Positions 28,141 to 39,189 are shown, counted from the stretch's first letter. The stretch: 64,000 nucleotides of DNA from Ampullaceana balthica (GCA_944989445.1 CALYLW010000738.1:149364-213363), one strand, 5' to 3'. Notes: generated by a model not told the origin, from the sequence alone. Numbers and translations are program-made.

Positions 28141-29379
28141 GTTCACTTTTATATAATAATGGGTGTGTTCGCTACTCATGATAGTTGGGAAGGCAGAGGG
28201 GCTATATACAGTGTGTGTGGTGTGCGGAGACACAAACAAGAGAGCAAAGGGGCACACGGTAGAGATGACCAAAGGAATCAGAGAGATGGTCACAGAGCAT
28301 TGTTAGGGCTAGACATTATAGATAGAGCGGGTGGGTGGCTCTAGTACCTAGGAGCGCATCGAGGTCTGCTCGAGTGTCCAGTGTATTAGTGTAGTATTAG
28401 GGACATTTAGCATTTGTAGAGAATAAGAATGTGTAGCAGAATACCAGAGAGATATTGTGAATGTATTACTGATGTAATAAAGACTTGAATATTCATCATT
28501 TGAACAGGAGTCAAGACTTTTTCTTATTTTATCCAGAACCCAGTACGCATAGGGTTGTCAGACGTAAGACAAAAGGAGGACATGCCCTCCTTTTTTAGCT
28601 CAACATCTACCGTCCGGCCGGCAAAGCTAAAAAGTTTTAAAATATCCCGCCTTTCTTACATTTTACATTATAAATTTTTATGTATCGTTGTTACAACTAT
28701 TAAAATACAAAATACAAAAAAAAATGTGTAATGAAAACAATAAATAATACAACTATGACATCAAATGTTTACTTTAAACCAAAAAAAAATAGATTATTGC
28801 TATTTTTTTAAACAAAAAAAACTTAGAATCTTAAACAAGGGCGACAAAACATATATCTTGGTTAAAAAACCTAGCGCTGGCAGCACTGGTGCCATATTAA
28901 CTATGGTCAAAATGTTAATGTTATTTCCGGTTCCACCAACACATTTTGTAATTTTTGCCGTCCATGTGTGGCAGTGCGCATCTCCCTCTCATCAGCCCCA
29001 ACTCCATGCAGTGTGCGCCCCAAAACATAGTGCACGCCCCCGCAATCTCTCTACCCCAGCCCCCACACCATTGTGGGTGGTGCATAGAGCGACGGGGCTA
29101 AACCGGACATGCGTAATATTTGTACAATTGGCTATTTAAATGATGTTTTTTGACATTTTGAAAAAAACAAGACTTCACTAAGAGTAATATACACTTAATT
29201 GGCAGCTATTACCATAAAATTGCACTGACTGTGAGTATAATTCGGGACGACTCAAATGAAGTATTCAAATTGTCATTCTTTGTCGTACTCCTTTGTAAAT
29301 CCCTAATACTAGCTTCATAGTCTTGTCCATCTCTCTCTGTCGTGGGCTCGCGGTCGGTCGGTCGGGCGAGCAGAGATCA
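28141..29379. other. unassigned; possible 3' end or solo LTR, and a hAT-like left end
   Basis: A GC-mixed stretch (28150-28480) ends in a polyadenylation-type gtaataaagacttg at 28469-28482, like an LTR or gene 3' end, but without coding support. 28550-28620 (agggttgtcagacg, then ggaggacatgccctcc) resembles the left end of a known hAT-like repeat type. The matching right end was not found with confidence (a weak ctggcagcactg at 28876-28887). The rest is A-rich and then GC-richer without motifs; (cggt)n occurs at 29352-29364. Confidence 0.35.
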
Positions 29380-29720
29380 AAAGTAAAAAATGACCCATTT
29401 TCCGTGATGCTATCGAGCTGAAATTTTGAACACAGACTTGTGTCACCTAACAATGCATTGTATCAAAATTTCAGGTCGATCCAATGTTCCTTATTTAAAT
29501 TAATGCATTTTTTTTAGTTTATCTCTATGTAGCCGTCTGCTATAGTTGACCTCTACAGGTCACTGGAGTTCACTCCAGCAATCGATGACCACATCCCCAT
29601 GTTTCACAGCAAGGGGAGTTCAGTCACGTTCAGTCTGTAAATGTTTGTCGCTCGCTCGGTGCGTATTATGTTGAAAACAATCAATGCTTTTAGTTATGTC
29701 TCATATATAAGGTATTAATA
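29380..29720 (-). repeat. modular dispersed repeat, inverted copy
   Basis: Reverse complement of the family core: the CGATCGAT-region equivalent is here gtatcaaaatttcaggtcga (29460-29479) with tttagtttatct at 29514. Then ggagttcactcc and gatgaccacatcc follow (as at 10560-10600), and near 29690 cttttagttatgtctcatat, the reverse of the module 1 start. Confidence 0.75.
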
Positions 29721-30728
29721 GTCAAAAAAAAATTTGTTCGGGTTGTTTAATTGTTTGATTGTTTAATTGTCTCCTCCTTTTGGTGTCCAAGTAACTGGAA
29801 ACCCTAATCACGCAACACTTATGAATAAGGTGTTGAAAAGTGAAGAGGGTCGACACAAAAACAATAACACCGCAAATAACTTTCATTTGTTGTGGAGCAG
29901 TCGGGGGTCTCCCCGTGTGTGCACACTCCATGAAATCCACACTCAATCACTCTGCTGGAGCCCTTTTATCCATTCCATCATGGGGTCCTTGTCCCTGTTG
30001 ACAGTTCAGCAGAAAAAATAAATAAAACAAGAAATAAAAACTCCAATGAGTATTTAAACGCAATTTCCAACAAGGAATTTCCGATTTTTTGTCAAGGGAA
30101 ATCATTCTAGATTACAGTAAAAGTCGATTCAAATAAGTGATTTTGAAACTAAACACAATATGACGTCATATCCTCTCACGCTACATCGCACCAAGAATGT
30201 GTCAATATAATGCGCACCACACAACAATCTAACATAAGCATTCACAAAGCGGGAAAACCCCATTAACTATCATTGTAGAGTACATTAAAAGTCATTTCAA
30301 ATAAATAATTTTGAAACTAAACACAATTGCTTTCAAAAATTGCTCTTAAAATTACGGCAGTGTAACAAAAACAAATTTTTGAAAAATTCCTTCTCCAACA
30401 TTGTTCTAAATATTGTTAGCTATTGTTTGACGCTTGTTTAAACCCGATAGATGTTATGGTTGGCGAGAAATTGACAAAATACTTATATTTTTCGGTTTTT
30501 TTTTCCCCAGGAAATCCAGTAAACCTTTTCGGTATTTTTTGGCCGTTGCACATCCTTGGGACCTCCTGAGTATATTTGCAAATGACCCGAACCCTTTATC
30601 TGGTATGGTTCAAGAGGAATAGCATGTGCAATCATTACAGACATTTCGAATCTATAAACGCAATTTTTCCAAGGGTAATTGCGTTAAAAAATAATTGAAT
30701 GCCAATCGTGTTTCGGGAGTACATGACC
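29721..30728. other. unassigned, with a diverged direct duplication
   Basis: 30108-30165 and 30274-30330 share a diverged block ending attttgaaactaaacacaat, about 165 bp apart. 30198-30219 contains gtcaatataatgcgcacca, the short motif of module 1. 30721-30728 (acatgacc) is the left target duplication of the nested element that follows. Nothing else was recognised. Confidence 0.5.
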
Positions 30729-31186
30729 CAGGGGCGTAGCTAGAGATTTGGGAAACCCCCTCTTTGGTGGGCCCTGCATTTTGACATTCGACATCATGAC
30801 ATGAGATAATTCAGTGGTTCTCAACCTGTGGTCCTCTGGACACTGGTGGTCCGCGGTGACGTGCCTGGTGGTCCGCTAGCAAAGCATGAAATTTAATTAG
30901 AAAAATTAAATTAAAAACCTCAAAAGGTATAAATGTTTACATTTTTTGAATATATTTATTACTTTTAATCACTCGATAACATAGTGCTAAAAACAATATG
31001 TTTTGATTCTATGTTTACTTTTTGCTGTACCGGAAACACATGACGTCGAAAAAAATTCTAGAAAACTATAATTGAGTTGTTATATTGATATTCAGAAATA
31101 ATTTTTGCAAACGTTCAGTAAATAATAATTAGCCTTAAATTAATATTAAAATTATTAAAGTAATAGTTAATTAACTGATTGACCAG

Positions 31187-31836
31187 ATGGATAGATTTCT
31201 ACTAAACAAAACAACCGAACATAAGCACAACAATGATGAATACTCAGACTCATCCTCAAAATCTTTGTGTGAATCTAATGCAGTTCCGGAGATAAAAAAA
31301 AAGATGAATCGTCATACGAGAGTATGATGAAGAGTCCTTGCGCTTTTGGTTTAATTGCGTCATAGTAAATGATCAACCCAGACCACAGTGTGTGATATGT
31401 TCGCAAATTCTTGCAAATGAAATGATGAAACTTGCAAAACTCCAAAGACATATTAAAACGAATCATTATTTCTGCTCTGAAAATCCATTGAAATACTTTT
31501 TGGAAAAAAAACAACATCAACAAAAAACCACCAACAACCAAATAACATTCACTTGATAGTCAGAAGTCCTGCTTACGACAAGCAACCAAATTCAATGAAA
31601 TGGCTTTAAGAGCATCATTTTTGGTGGCTATACGAGTTGCACAGGCCAAAAGGTCTAAACAAATTCCAGAAACGCTGATAATGCCTGCTGCTATAGATAT
31701 GTGTCGAGATCCGTTTGGCGAAGCCTTGCCAAGTGAACTGAAAACAATACCAATTTCAAACAATACAATTCAACTACGTATTTGTTTGGCAGCAGCTGAC
31801 GTTGAAGAACAGTTGATTTCAGAGCTGCACGATTGT
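31187..31836 (+). pseudogene. hAT-B transposase, BED finger and N-terminal half
   Basis: Starts MDRFLLNKTTEHKHNND, goes out of frame near 31325, then continues as FNCVIVNDQPRPQCVICSQI with the BED-type zinc finger (CVIC, then LQRHIKTNHYF supplying the His pair). It reaches a stop at about 31554. After a second break the frame from 31600 reads MALRASFLVAIRVAQAKRSK, IPETLIMPAAIDMCRD and ending VEEQLISELHD at the LINE junction, all typical of ZBED5/SCAND3-like hAT transposases. Once active it would have bound the terminal repeats and cut the element out. Confidence 0.87.
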
Positions 31837-31841
31837 CATCA

Positions 31842-32760
31842 TCATTTGTCCTTTGAGTTCCTTATGGAACATAGGGCCTCTGTCAAAGCTCGCCACTCTA
31901 CACGGTCCCTTGCCAGTCGCTTCAATTCTTCCCAGCTCTTCCCAGTCCTTCCAGCCTCGTCCAACATGCTCCGTCTCCATGTACGCTTGGGTCTTCCTCG
32001 TTGTCGTTTGCCCTGGGGGTTCCAATCTAAGGCCTGCCTAGCCCTGCTGTTATCTTTCCTGAGGGTGTGTTCAATCCATCTCCACTTTCTTTCCATGATT
32101 TGTTGTTCTACTGTTCTTTATCCACACCTCTCCCACAGCTTGGAGTTTTCGACCTTATCGAACCATTTTATTTTCAGAATATTTCTGAGGCATCTGTTAA
32201 CAAAGGTCTGGAGTCTATTTTTTGTTGTCTCTGTCGTCCGCCATGTTTCGGATCCATAAAGTAGGACCGTTTTAACATTGGTGTTAAAGATCCTTACTTT
32301 TGTTTTGACAGAGATGTGTGTAGATCTCCAGACCTGTTTCAGATTGGCAAAAGCCTGTCGCGCCAAATTTATTCTTCGTTCGATGTCCTCATCTGTTCCC
32401 CCTGATACACTGACCACACTCCCAAGGTATACAAAGTTGTTTACTTGCTCCAGGTTACGGTTTTCTACTTGGATGACTCCATCTTGTAGGAAGTTTATTT
32501 TCAAAAATTTTGTTTTTTGAATGTTTACATTGAGTCCTACTCTTTTCCCAGTCTCGCTCAAGGCTGTGATTTTGTCTTGCATGTCTTGAAGTCTGTGGGA
32601 CAGAATGGCCAAGTCATCCGCAAACTCCAAATCTTCTAGTTTTTGCATTAGGTTCCACTGGATTCCTTTTCCTGAGCTTGCATAAGCTTCTTTTGTGACC
32701 CAGTCTAACACAAGAAGGAACAGAAGTGGTGAAAGGAGTCATCCTTGTTTGACTCCAGTA
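31842..32760 (-). pseudogene. LINE-2 reverse transcriptase palm and C-terminal domain
   Basis: After a one-base insertion near 32770 the original frame resumes: GVKQG, a TGA in place of the usual Cys, then LLSPLLFLLVLDWVTKEAY and LEFADDLAILSH with the catalytic FADD. NFVYLGSVVSVSGGTDEDI, LLYGSETWRTTE and, after a TAA at about 32115, ERKWRWIEHTLRKDN and KRQRGRPKRTWRR follow. It ends at 31842, five bases before the target duplication. The order and content parallel LINE-1. Confidence 0.9.
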
Positions 32761-32990
32761 TGTGACATGGAATTCATCTGTTAGTCTACCATTATGTACT
32801 ACTTGGCAGGTGAAGTTTTCGTACAGATTTCGGATGATGTTAGTTATTTTGTTTGGTATTCCCTAGTGCCTCATTATTGACCATATAGTTTCTCTATTTA
32901 TGCTATCAAAAGCCTTTTCAAAGTCCACAAATGTGGCATAGAGGGGAGATTGCCATTCAATAGATTGTTCTATACTTATCCGGAGTGTTG

Positions 32991-33722
32991 CTATTTGGTC
33001 AATGATCTTCCTTTTCTGAACCCAGCTTGTTCTTCTCTTAGTAGATCATCGTAGGCATCTTTTATTCTGTTTAGTATTGTTCTGCTGAAGACCTTGCTTG
33101 GTACTGATAGTAGAGTAATTCCTCGCCATTTCTCACATTGTGACACATCCCCATTCTTTGGAATTTTAATCAGTAAGCCCCTTTTCCATTCTGCAGGAAG
33201 GGTTTCAGTTGACCAAATTTTGTTGAAGATACTGTGGAGTTGGTTGATGATTTCAGCTCCTCCTTCTTTTAGGACCTCGGGTGGTATGTTATCTACACCT
33301 GCTGCTTTCCCTGTCTTCATTTGATTGATGGCCGTCCATATTTCTTCTTTGAATATCCCTTCCATATTTATGTCTAGTGTTTCTCCCGTGGTCAAAACGG
33401 CTTGGTTCAGAGGGGTCGGTCTGTTTAGGACTTCATGGAAATATTCTTTCCATCTTATAAGCTGGTCATCTATGGAGGAAATGACTTTACCTTGTTTATC
33501 TCGGACTGGTACATTGTAGTTAGATTTCTTGCTACTCAAGAGTTTAGTAATTTTGTATAACTGTTTTAGATCTCCTTTTCCTGCTGCTTCTTCTGCTTGT
33601 TCAGCTAGATTATTATAAAATGTTCGTTTGTCATTTCTAAGCAGTTTTGTGACCTCTTTTGAAATTGTATGGTACTCTTGTTGAGTAAGTTGTTTATGTT
33701 TTCTTGTTTTGGCTTGATTCAC
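32991..33722 (-). pseudogene. LINE-2 linker and reverse transcriptase N-terminal part
   Basis: 243 codons in the same frame as the endonuclease. After a basic linker it has KAAGVDNIPPEVLKEGGAE, EWKRGLLIKIPKNGD, WRGITLLSVPSKVFSRTIL and EEQAGFRKGRS. A deletion of two bases just after GRS moves the frame and creates the stop at 32991. The next segment, read in another frame at about 32990-32760, contains ATFVDFEKAFDS with the first catalytic Asp and one TAG. Confidence 0.9.
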
Positions 33723-33758
33723 TTTTTGTTTTGCATGTTTCCTATCTTCAATTCTTTG

Positions 33759-34859
33759 TCATGTCTCATCGCTGATCCAGTGTTTTTTGTTTTCCGGGGC
33801 AGGTTTTAGTATTTCCTTGCAAGATACTGTAATAATTTCTTTGAATGTATCCCAGGTTTTGTCTATGTTTCCTTCATTTTCATCATCTAGTTGCAGTGCA
33901 GCAAATCGGTGTTTAAGGGTTAGCTGTAGTTCGTTCTTTTCCTGTGGGTTTCGGAGCTTGCCTAGGTTAAATCTGATTCGCCTGTCTGTTTTTGGCCTTT
34001 GGTTGGCTAGCTTTATTTTTAGCTTGGCCACAACCAGATGGTGGTCTGATCCAATGTCTGCTCCTCTTTTTGTTCGTACATCCTGCAATGTGCTCCTCCA
34101 GGTGCGACCAATAGAGATGTGGTCTATTTGATTCTCTGTTTTGTTGTCTGGTGAGACCCATGTTACTTTGTGGCAATTTTTGTGTGGGAAGATGGTGCCT
34201 CCAATCACCAGCTCATTGAATGTGCAGAAATTTGCAAACATCTCTCCATTTTCATTCATGTTGCCCAGTCCATGTATGCCCATTACCTTCTCTCTGTCTA
34301 TGTTGTCATTGCCAACTTTAGCATTCATATCGCCCATGACGACGAGTATGTCTCTTTTCGGTATTTTATCCATTATACTTTGAAGTTGTTCATAGAATGC
34401 AACTTTATCTTCCTCAGGTGCAAGGTTGGTTGGAGCATAGCACATAATGATATGGACATTTTTTAACCTGGACAGGAATTTGGCTCTGATTATTCTGTCT
34501 GAAATTGGCTCCCATTCAAGGGGGCTCTTAAATGCGTCTTTGTTCAATAGGAGTGCTACTCCATTTTCATGAGTGTCTTCTTCATTTTCTTTTCCAGAGA
34601 AGAGCAGGATTTCACCTGATTGAAGTCTAGTTTCTCCAAATGTGTTCCACCGTACTTCACTTAGTCCCAGAATTTGTAGTTTGTACTTTACCATCTCTTT
34701 GGCGACTTGGGCGCATCTGCCTGGTTCTAGTAGTGTTCGGACATTCCATGTTCCCAAGTTGAGAGGTGCCTTGTGGATGAGGTAATATTTCTTTTTCATC
34801 GGGTTGAGTAGGGTGGTCGGCGTTGTGGGATTCTGTTGACTTTCCCCACAAGGCTTCAT
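33759..34859 (-). pseudogene. LINE-2 endonuclease
   Basis: 366 codons from an ATG (MKPCGESQQNP). The complete endonuclease domain shows LNLGTWNVRTLLEPG (Asn), ILGLSEVRW (Glu), IIMCYAPTNLAPEEDK, VVMGDMNAKVG (Asp and Asn), ENQIDHISIGRTW, and GSDHHLVVAKLKIKL (Asp-His). All expected catalytic residues are present. A TGA at 33761-33759 follows DET, and the same frame continues in the RT part at 33722, so a single nonsense codon separates the two domains. It would have nicked the target for reverse transcription. Confidence 0.92.
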
Positions 34860-35377
34860 TAGTCTCTTTTGCGGAGCTCTACTCTAGCCTCTGACTGTGT
34901 TATGTGTGTTTGCTTTGCTTTCGGTTTCAGTAACAATCTTCTTTTTACATGGCTGGGTTGTTGGCCCTGCGCAAAACCCTCTGGGAGGGTTCCCTTTCAG
35001 CTCTCTGGATAACTGCCTTATTTTTCGGGCAAGGTTCCCTAGCCTTTGTGGATCCCTCCAACTCCTGCAAGGCAGCAGTTGATTTTATTTCGGAGTTTTC
35101 TCTCCTAGATGATTTCTATCCCTAGCTAACGGCCTTATCTGTCCGGGTTTAGAGTTTAAGCACTCTATGTTCCCTTTTTGCAGCCATTTCCTGGGATTTA
35201 TGAGGCATTTTTTAAGAGTATCCTTACCAAGGGATACCCCACCTCATCCTCAACGACAGCAAACCAGTTGGTCCACGGCCGCTTATTCAATATTCACGGC
35301 TAACCTTTATATCTAAAGGTCGTTCCTCTATCCACCGCCTGAGGACGCGCTTGGTAGGAGATGGTAGCTCCCCCAAG
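34860..35377 (-). other. LINE-2 5' leader
   Basis: Untranslated leader of LINE-2, GC-richer than its surroundings. An internal RNA polymerase II promoter would be expected here for a full-length LINE. No motif can be assigned. Confidence 0.6.
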
Positions 35378-35388
35378 TGCACGATTGT

Positions 35389-36540
35389 AGACAATTTGCT
35401 ATTCAATTGGATGAAACGACTGATTTTTCCGGCATGTCACAATTAATGGCTTATGTCAGATATGTCTGGATGGATGAAGTTGAGGGAGATTTTTTTTTGG
35501 CTAAACTTGTCCAGGGCGGAAACTAGTGCTGAACTTTTTTTTGCTTTTCCCGATAACTATATGGCAACCAATAGCATCTAATGGTCCTGGTGTGTCAGTG
35601 TTTGCACGGATGGTGCTGAAGCAATGACTGGTAAACGAACAGGCTTGTGGGAACTAATGCGTGCTAATGTGCCAACTACCACATTTATGTACTGTATGAT
35701 TCATCGAGATAGTCTAGCAAGTAAAAGAATGAACGCAGACTTGAAATCTATTTTTGATCAGGCCATAAAAGTTTTTAATTTCATCAAGGCTCGTCCTTTA
35801 AATTATCGACTCTTTGCTTCCTTATGTTCGAATATGAATCTTGGAAATGTACAGCTACAGATGCATACTGACGTTCACTTTTTATCAAGGGGGGAAAGTG
35901 TTTAACAGACTGTTTTAATTACGTGATGCAGTGAGAGAGTTTCTTGAAGGAAAAAAAAATCAAAGCTTATTGATCATTTGAACGATAGCTTGTGGGTTGC
36001 TGTTCTGGTTTAATTGGCTGACATTTTTGAAGAACTTAATAAACTTAACTCACCTCTGCAAGGGAAGCAGACACATTTATTACTCTTAGTGACAAAAGTG
36101 TCTGCTTTTACGAAAAAAAATTGATGTTTCGAAAACAAGATTATTTCATGGTAACTTTGACATGTTTGGTCAATTATACGCATTCACCGAGAAACCAGAA
36201 AATGCAGAAATCAATAAACAACTGTTAATAAATTATATTTCTGACCATATTTAATCACTGCAAGATCAATTTAATTTCTACTTTGGTGATTTGAACGTTC
36301 AGAGTTTTTTGTGGGTTTCAAGTCCGTTTATTGAACTCATTGACTCATTAAATTTACCAACATCGGAATTAAACCAATTCAATGAACTGACCAGCGATAC
36401 TACTTTGAATATGTTGTTTCAGAAAGTGAGCTTGATGAAATTTTGGATACTATGACTACTGAGAATTGTCTCAGAAAGCTTTTAAAATACTTCTACCCTT
36501 TGCAACATCCACAACTGTTTATGACTTTAATTTATTTTTT
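35389..36540 (+). pseudogene. hAT-B transposase, C-terminal half
   Basis: The frame broken at 31836 resumes exactly after the second copy of the target duplication: QFAIQLDETTDFSGMSQL carries the first catalytic Asp region, followed by MAYVRYVWMDEV. Decay follows, with a stop at about 35523. Later pieces, in shifted frames, include MTGKRTGLWELMRAN, MYCMIHRDSLASKRMN (the His-Arg-Asp segment), and near 36250-36450 FNFYFGDLNVQSFLWVSSPF and FNELTSDTTLNMLF, typical of the hAT C-terminal half. The final dimerisation motif is missing, and several stops show it is long dead. Confidence 0.85.
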
Positions 36541-37019
36541 ATAGCAGGGTAAGCAATACTATTGGAATAAGACTATAAGGCAAGTATAAGAGACATTTGT
36601 TCGTTACAAAAGAAAGCCACTACAATCTGTTTCCATTCAATACTGCACTTAAGACTAGGCCTGTCAACGGGTACCCAGGACCCGGGTACCCGTTGCCGCC
36701 TGGTTTACCCGGGTAGTAAAATTCCGCCCGGGTACCCGTGAAAATGTGGCCTTCAATGTCTATATTAACCAAACTTCGGCTCGCATGCGGCTTTTTTATG
36801 TTAGATTTAATGCTCACGAAACAATTTATCAAATGAAATTTTTTGTTTCAAATATATGCTATGAAATACATCTAAGGAGAACTATCGGTCAACGGGAAAT
36901 ACAATACGGTCTCGACAGACCACAATGTATTTGATATATCTTTTTCTCTAAAAAGGAAACAGAAATCGCTAACACAATGAATCATATAAAGAAAACAAAA
37001 CTCCTCTGCCGAAAATAAG

Positions 37020-37590
37020 GATGGACTGTATAGAGATGAGAGAGGCCGTGTTTGTTGTTGTTCATAAAAACACCCTTGCTTTGACACGTTGCTTTAAAAT
37101 ATGCCGACATTAGGCTACTGATTGATACTAATTATCTACCCCATCTCCCCTCATCCACTCCTATACCATAACCGCACCCTTTCCTTTCGCATGTGTTTCT
37201 TGTATTCATTAACATGTGTTGACCTAGAAAAACTGATATTAATAATGCGTACAATGTTGTCAGTTTTTAAGGTTAATAAATTAAATAGTTACTAACAGTG
37301 TGAGATGGGTAAAGACGTCGGCATAGAGATGAAAGAGGCCGTGTTTGATTATGTTAATATAAACACCCCTGCTTTGACACTAACTTTGATCTTTGAAATA
37401 CGCCGACATTGGGTTTACGATTGTCGATGTTGTTTATCTACCCCCCTCCTCCTCCCTCCATTCGATTGTGTTTCGTGTGTTCATTACAGCGTGTGCCTTG
37501 CCCAAAAAACTGATTTTAATAATACACCAAAATTTGTACGTTTTTAAAGTCAATAAATTAGTTACTAACAGTGTAAGATGGATAAGGGCC
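37020..37590. repeat. tandem duplication of about 280 bp inside element G
   Basis: 37020-37303 and 37304-37584 run in parallel: tagagatgagagaggccgtg, cacccttgctttgacac, cgccgacatt, ctaccc, aaaaactgat, and the unit end gttactaacagtgtgagatg. They differ at many sites, so the duplication is old. Confidence 0.8.
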
Positions 37591-37993
37591 CGTCCATAAA
37601 TGACGTTACGCACCTAGGGGAGGAGGGGGTCACACATTGGTGACGAGGGGGAGGGATGTGTTTAAGAATAAATGTGACGTCACATCAAAACGCACAACTT
37701 CAAATAAAAGTTCCACTGAAATATTTGATTGCTTACAATTTATTTAATGACTTTTTACATGGATTTAAGCGTGTAGCGATTTTTAGAGTTCAACTTCACA
37801 TTAAATACAAAATTAAATAACAATAAAGTTATTTGACAACTGCTCATTTTCAAAAAGGAAGTACGGCTTTTATGCGCCCGCAAAGCTTTGTGACGTCATA
37901 TTGGGGGGCTCTAAGTTTTTGTGACAACCTGTGACGGGAGGGGGGGGGGTAAAAATCGGCCAAAATCGCTTGACGTCATTTATGTACGGCCCC
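37585..37993. mobile_element. 409-bp MITE with gggccgtccataaatgacgt-type ends
   Basis: Left end agggcccgtccataaatgac; right end gtcatttatgtacggcccc (inverted repeats with few mismatches). It is flanked by TA (or TAAG) on both sides. The paired copy of the 280-bp duplication shows the uninterrupted site (gatgggtaaagacgtcgg at about 37304-37321), which confirms the insertion. A G-run lies at 37938-37949. A truncated relative is at about 39190-39306. Confidence 0.85.
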
Positions 37994-38761
37994 TAAGACG
38001 TCGGACGTGTAGCTACTGTGTGAAATGAGGTGCATGGAAGGTGGCTAGGTAGCATTGTATAGCGGTCATGACGGGGAAAATTATGCGATGTTTCGATCGG
38101 GTAACCCGGGTACCCGTTCGAAATTTTGGACGGGTACCCGGGCAGCATTTTTCAACAATATTGACAGGCCTACTTAAGACACATCTTTTTATTGTTATCA
38201 AAATTAATGAAACAACATTTCTTTAATGATTGAAGTAGCTTATGTGTAACGTGCTGTCATTTATGTGTTTTGTTATGATATGAATGTTTATTTAATAATT
38301 ATATGTATGGTATTATCTTCATGTTAAGCACTGAGCGCCCAGTTCCTTACTGGAATACAGCACTATATAAATTAAGAATTTATTCTTATTATTATTAATA
38401 TTGCATTTGGAGTAGGAAAATCGTAGAATATTATTAAAGATTTACTAACTAACATGTATACCTTTACAATTTGTTTCCATTCAATATTGTTTTTGGAGGA
38501 CGCAAATCGTAGCACATTATTAAAGTTTTACTAACTAACATGTATAGTATTACACACAGTATAATTATGTATCAATTTCCAGCACAGCAGTAGCACAGTT
38601 TTCAGTAGTGGTCCGTGGCACAAATTTTTCAAGTGGTCCTTGAATCTAAAAAGGTTGAGAGACACTGAGATAATGTACACTCCTTTGGGGACCCCCTCAA
38701 GTGGGCGCCCGGGGGATTTCGAATTTGGACCTCCTCCCTTAGCTACGCCACTAACATGACC

Positions 38762-39189
38762 CCAGAACTCCCGCCATAAACTTCACCACAATGGTTGACA
38801 ATGATCCCTAAGCTAAAGTTTCCTCGTTCACCGTTGAGGAACAAAAAAGTTTATTCGAGACACCTGCTGAACGTTTGTGGCAGCTTCAGTGCGCATGTCA
38901 AGTGAAGCCATTGTCAAAAAATCTTTCGTTTCAGGTAATACTTGAAATAATGGCAGACATGGCGTAGGGACTATAGTAAGTGTACATTGTCATTTAAAGA
39001 TATATTGGTGATTTGAAAAGGGGGTTAGGGTGGTGGTTTAGGGGGATTACATGATACCATCAATTAATAAATGGGGGTGAGACTGCAATCAGGCTTTTAA
39101 ATTAGTAAATGTATAACATATAAACAAAGTACGTCACACATTCAAAATTTAAAATTTTTTAAATAATTTAGCAAATAATTAAAATTTTA
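38762..39189. other. unassigned spacer
   Basis: Mixed sequence with gggggttagggtggtggttt near 39020 and AT-rich runs at 39100-39190. No feature recognised. Confidence 0.4.

Larger units (their letters stand above)
31837..35377 (-). mobile_element. full-length EN-RT LINE, minus strand (LINE-2)
   Basis: 3,541 bp flanked by the exact 11-bp duplication tgcacgattgt (31826-31836 and 35378-35388). On its own strand it starts with a leader of about 515 bp (with aggcggtggatagaggaacg near the 5' end), then one long ORF2-type frame, and ends in a short (gat)n-like tail, ggacaaatgatgatga. The presence of the leader shows it is not 5'-truncated. It carries about four nonsense codons and two compensating shifts, so it is fairly young but dead. 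It is related to LINE-1 at 3.8-7.1 kb. Confidence 0.95.
36656..38172. mobile_element. hAT-type non-autonomous element G (1,517 bp)
   Basis: Begins taggcctgtcaacgggtacc and ends with the inverse (gacgggtacccgggcagcat, then tgacaggccta). Subterminal gggtacccg boxes repeat several times at both ends. The exact 8-bp duplication cttaagac flanks it (36648-36655 and 38173-38180). No coding sequence. The interior is a tandem duplication (37020-37590) with a smaller element inside the second copy. Confidence 0.95.
36648..38396 (+). mobile_element. L2-like LINE 3' tail, split by MITE G
   Basis: Outside MITE G the sequence (36648-36655 and 38173-38396) is a short 3' end. A cttaagacacatcttttt start is followed by an AT-rich stretch, then gcactgagcgcccagttcc, cagcactatataaattaa, and a (tta)n tail at 38384-38398. 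A final tRNA-like or stem region followed by a (tta)n tail is characteristic of L2-type LINEs. Flanks aatactgca (36639-36647) and aatattgca (38397-38405) may be an 8/9 target duplication. Confidence 0.5.
30812..38667 (+). mobile_element. hAT element B, disrupted by further insertions
   Basis: Ends cagtggttctcaacc and ggttgagagacactg are inverted repeats. The flanks are agataatt and agataatg (7 of 8). If the element is shifted one base, the exact 8-mer gagataat flanks it (30803-30810, 38667-38674). The transposase is ZBED5-like, read at 31187-31836 and 35389-36540. A LINE, an L2-like tail and two MITEs have been added since. Near the right end an 86-bp block is tandemly duplicated (around 38398-38560). 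Confidence 0.93.
30729..38753. mobile_element. outermost hAT-type MITE (C) split by later insertions
   Basis: Ends caggggcgtagcta and tagctacgccacta are imperfect inverted repeats flanked by the exact 8-bp duplication acatgacc (30721-30728 and 38754-38761). Without the element inside it (30812-38667) it is only about 170 bp, G/C-run rich (gtgggcgcccggggg on the right) and non-coding. It is therefore the oldest layer of the nest. Confidence 0.9.

Noticed and set aside
28126..28344. Small protein at the right edge of the 36-bp array
   Set aside because: It starts inside the repeat and shows no recognisable domain.
28552..28887. Complete hAT-like element starting agggttgtcagacg
   Set aside because: The left end looks right, but the right end and target duplication cannot be matched convincingly.
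31600..32264. A 219-residue protein across 31600-32259 (plus strand)
   Set aside because: The first part is hAT transposase, but beyond 31836 it is the antisense of the LINE-2 C-terminus, so the ORF is a chimera created by the insertion.
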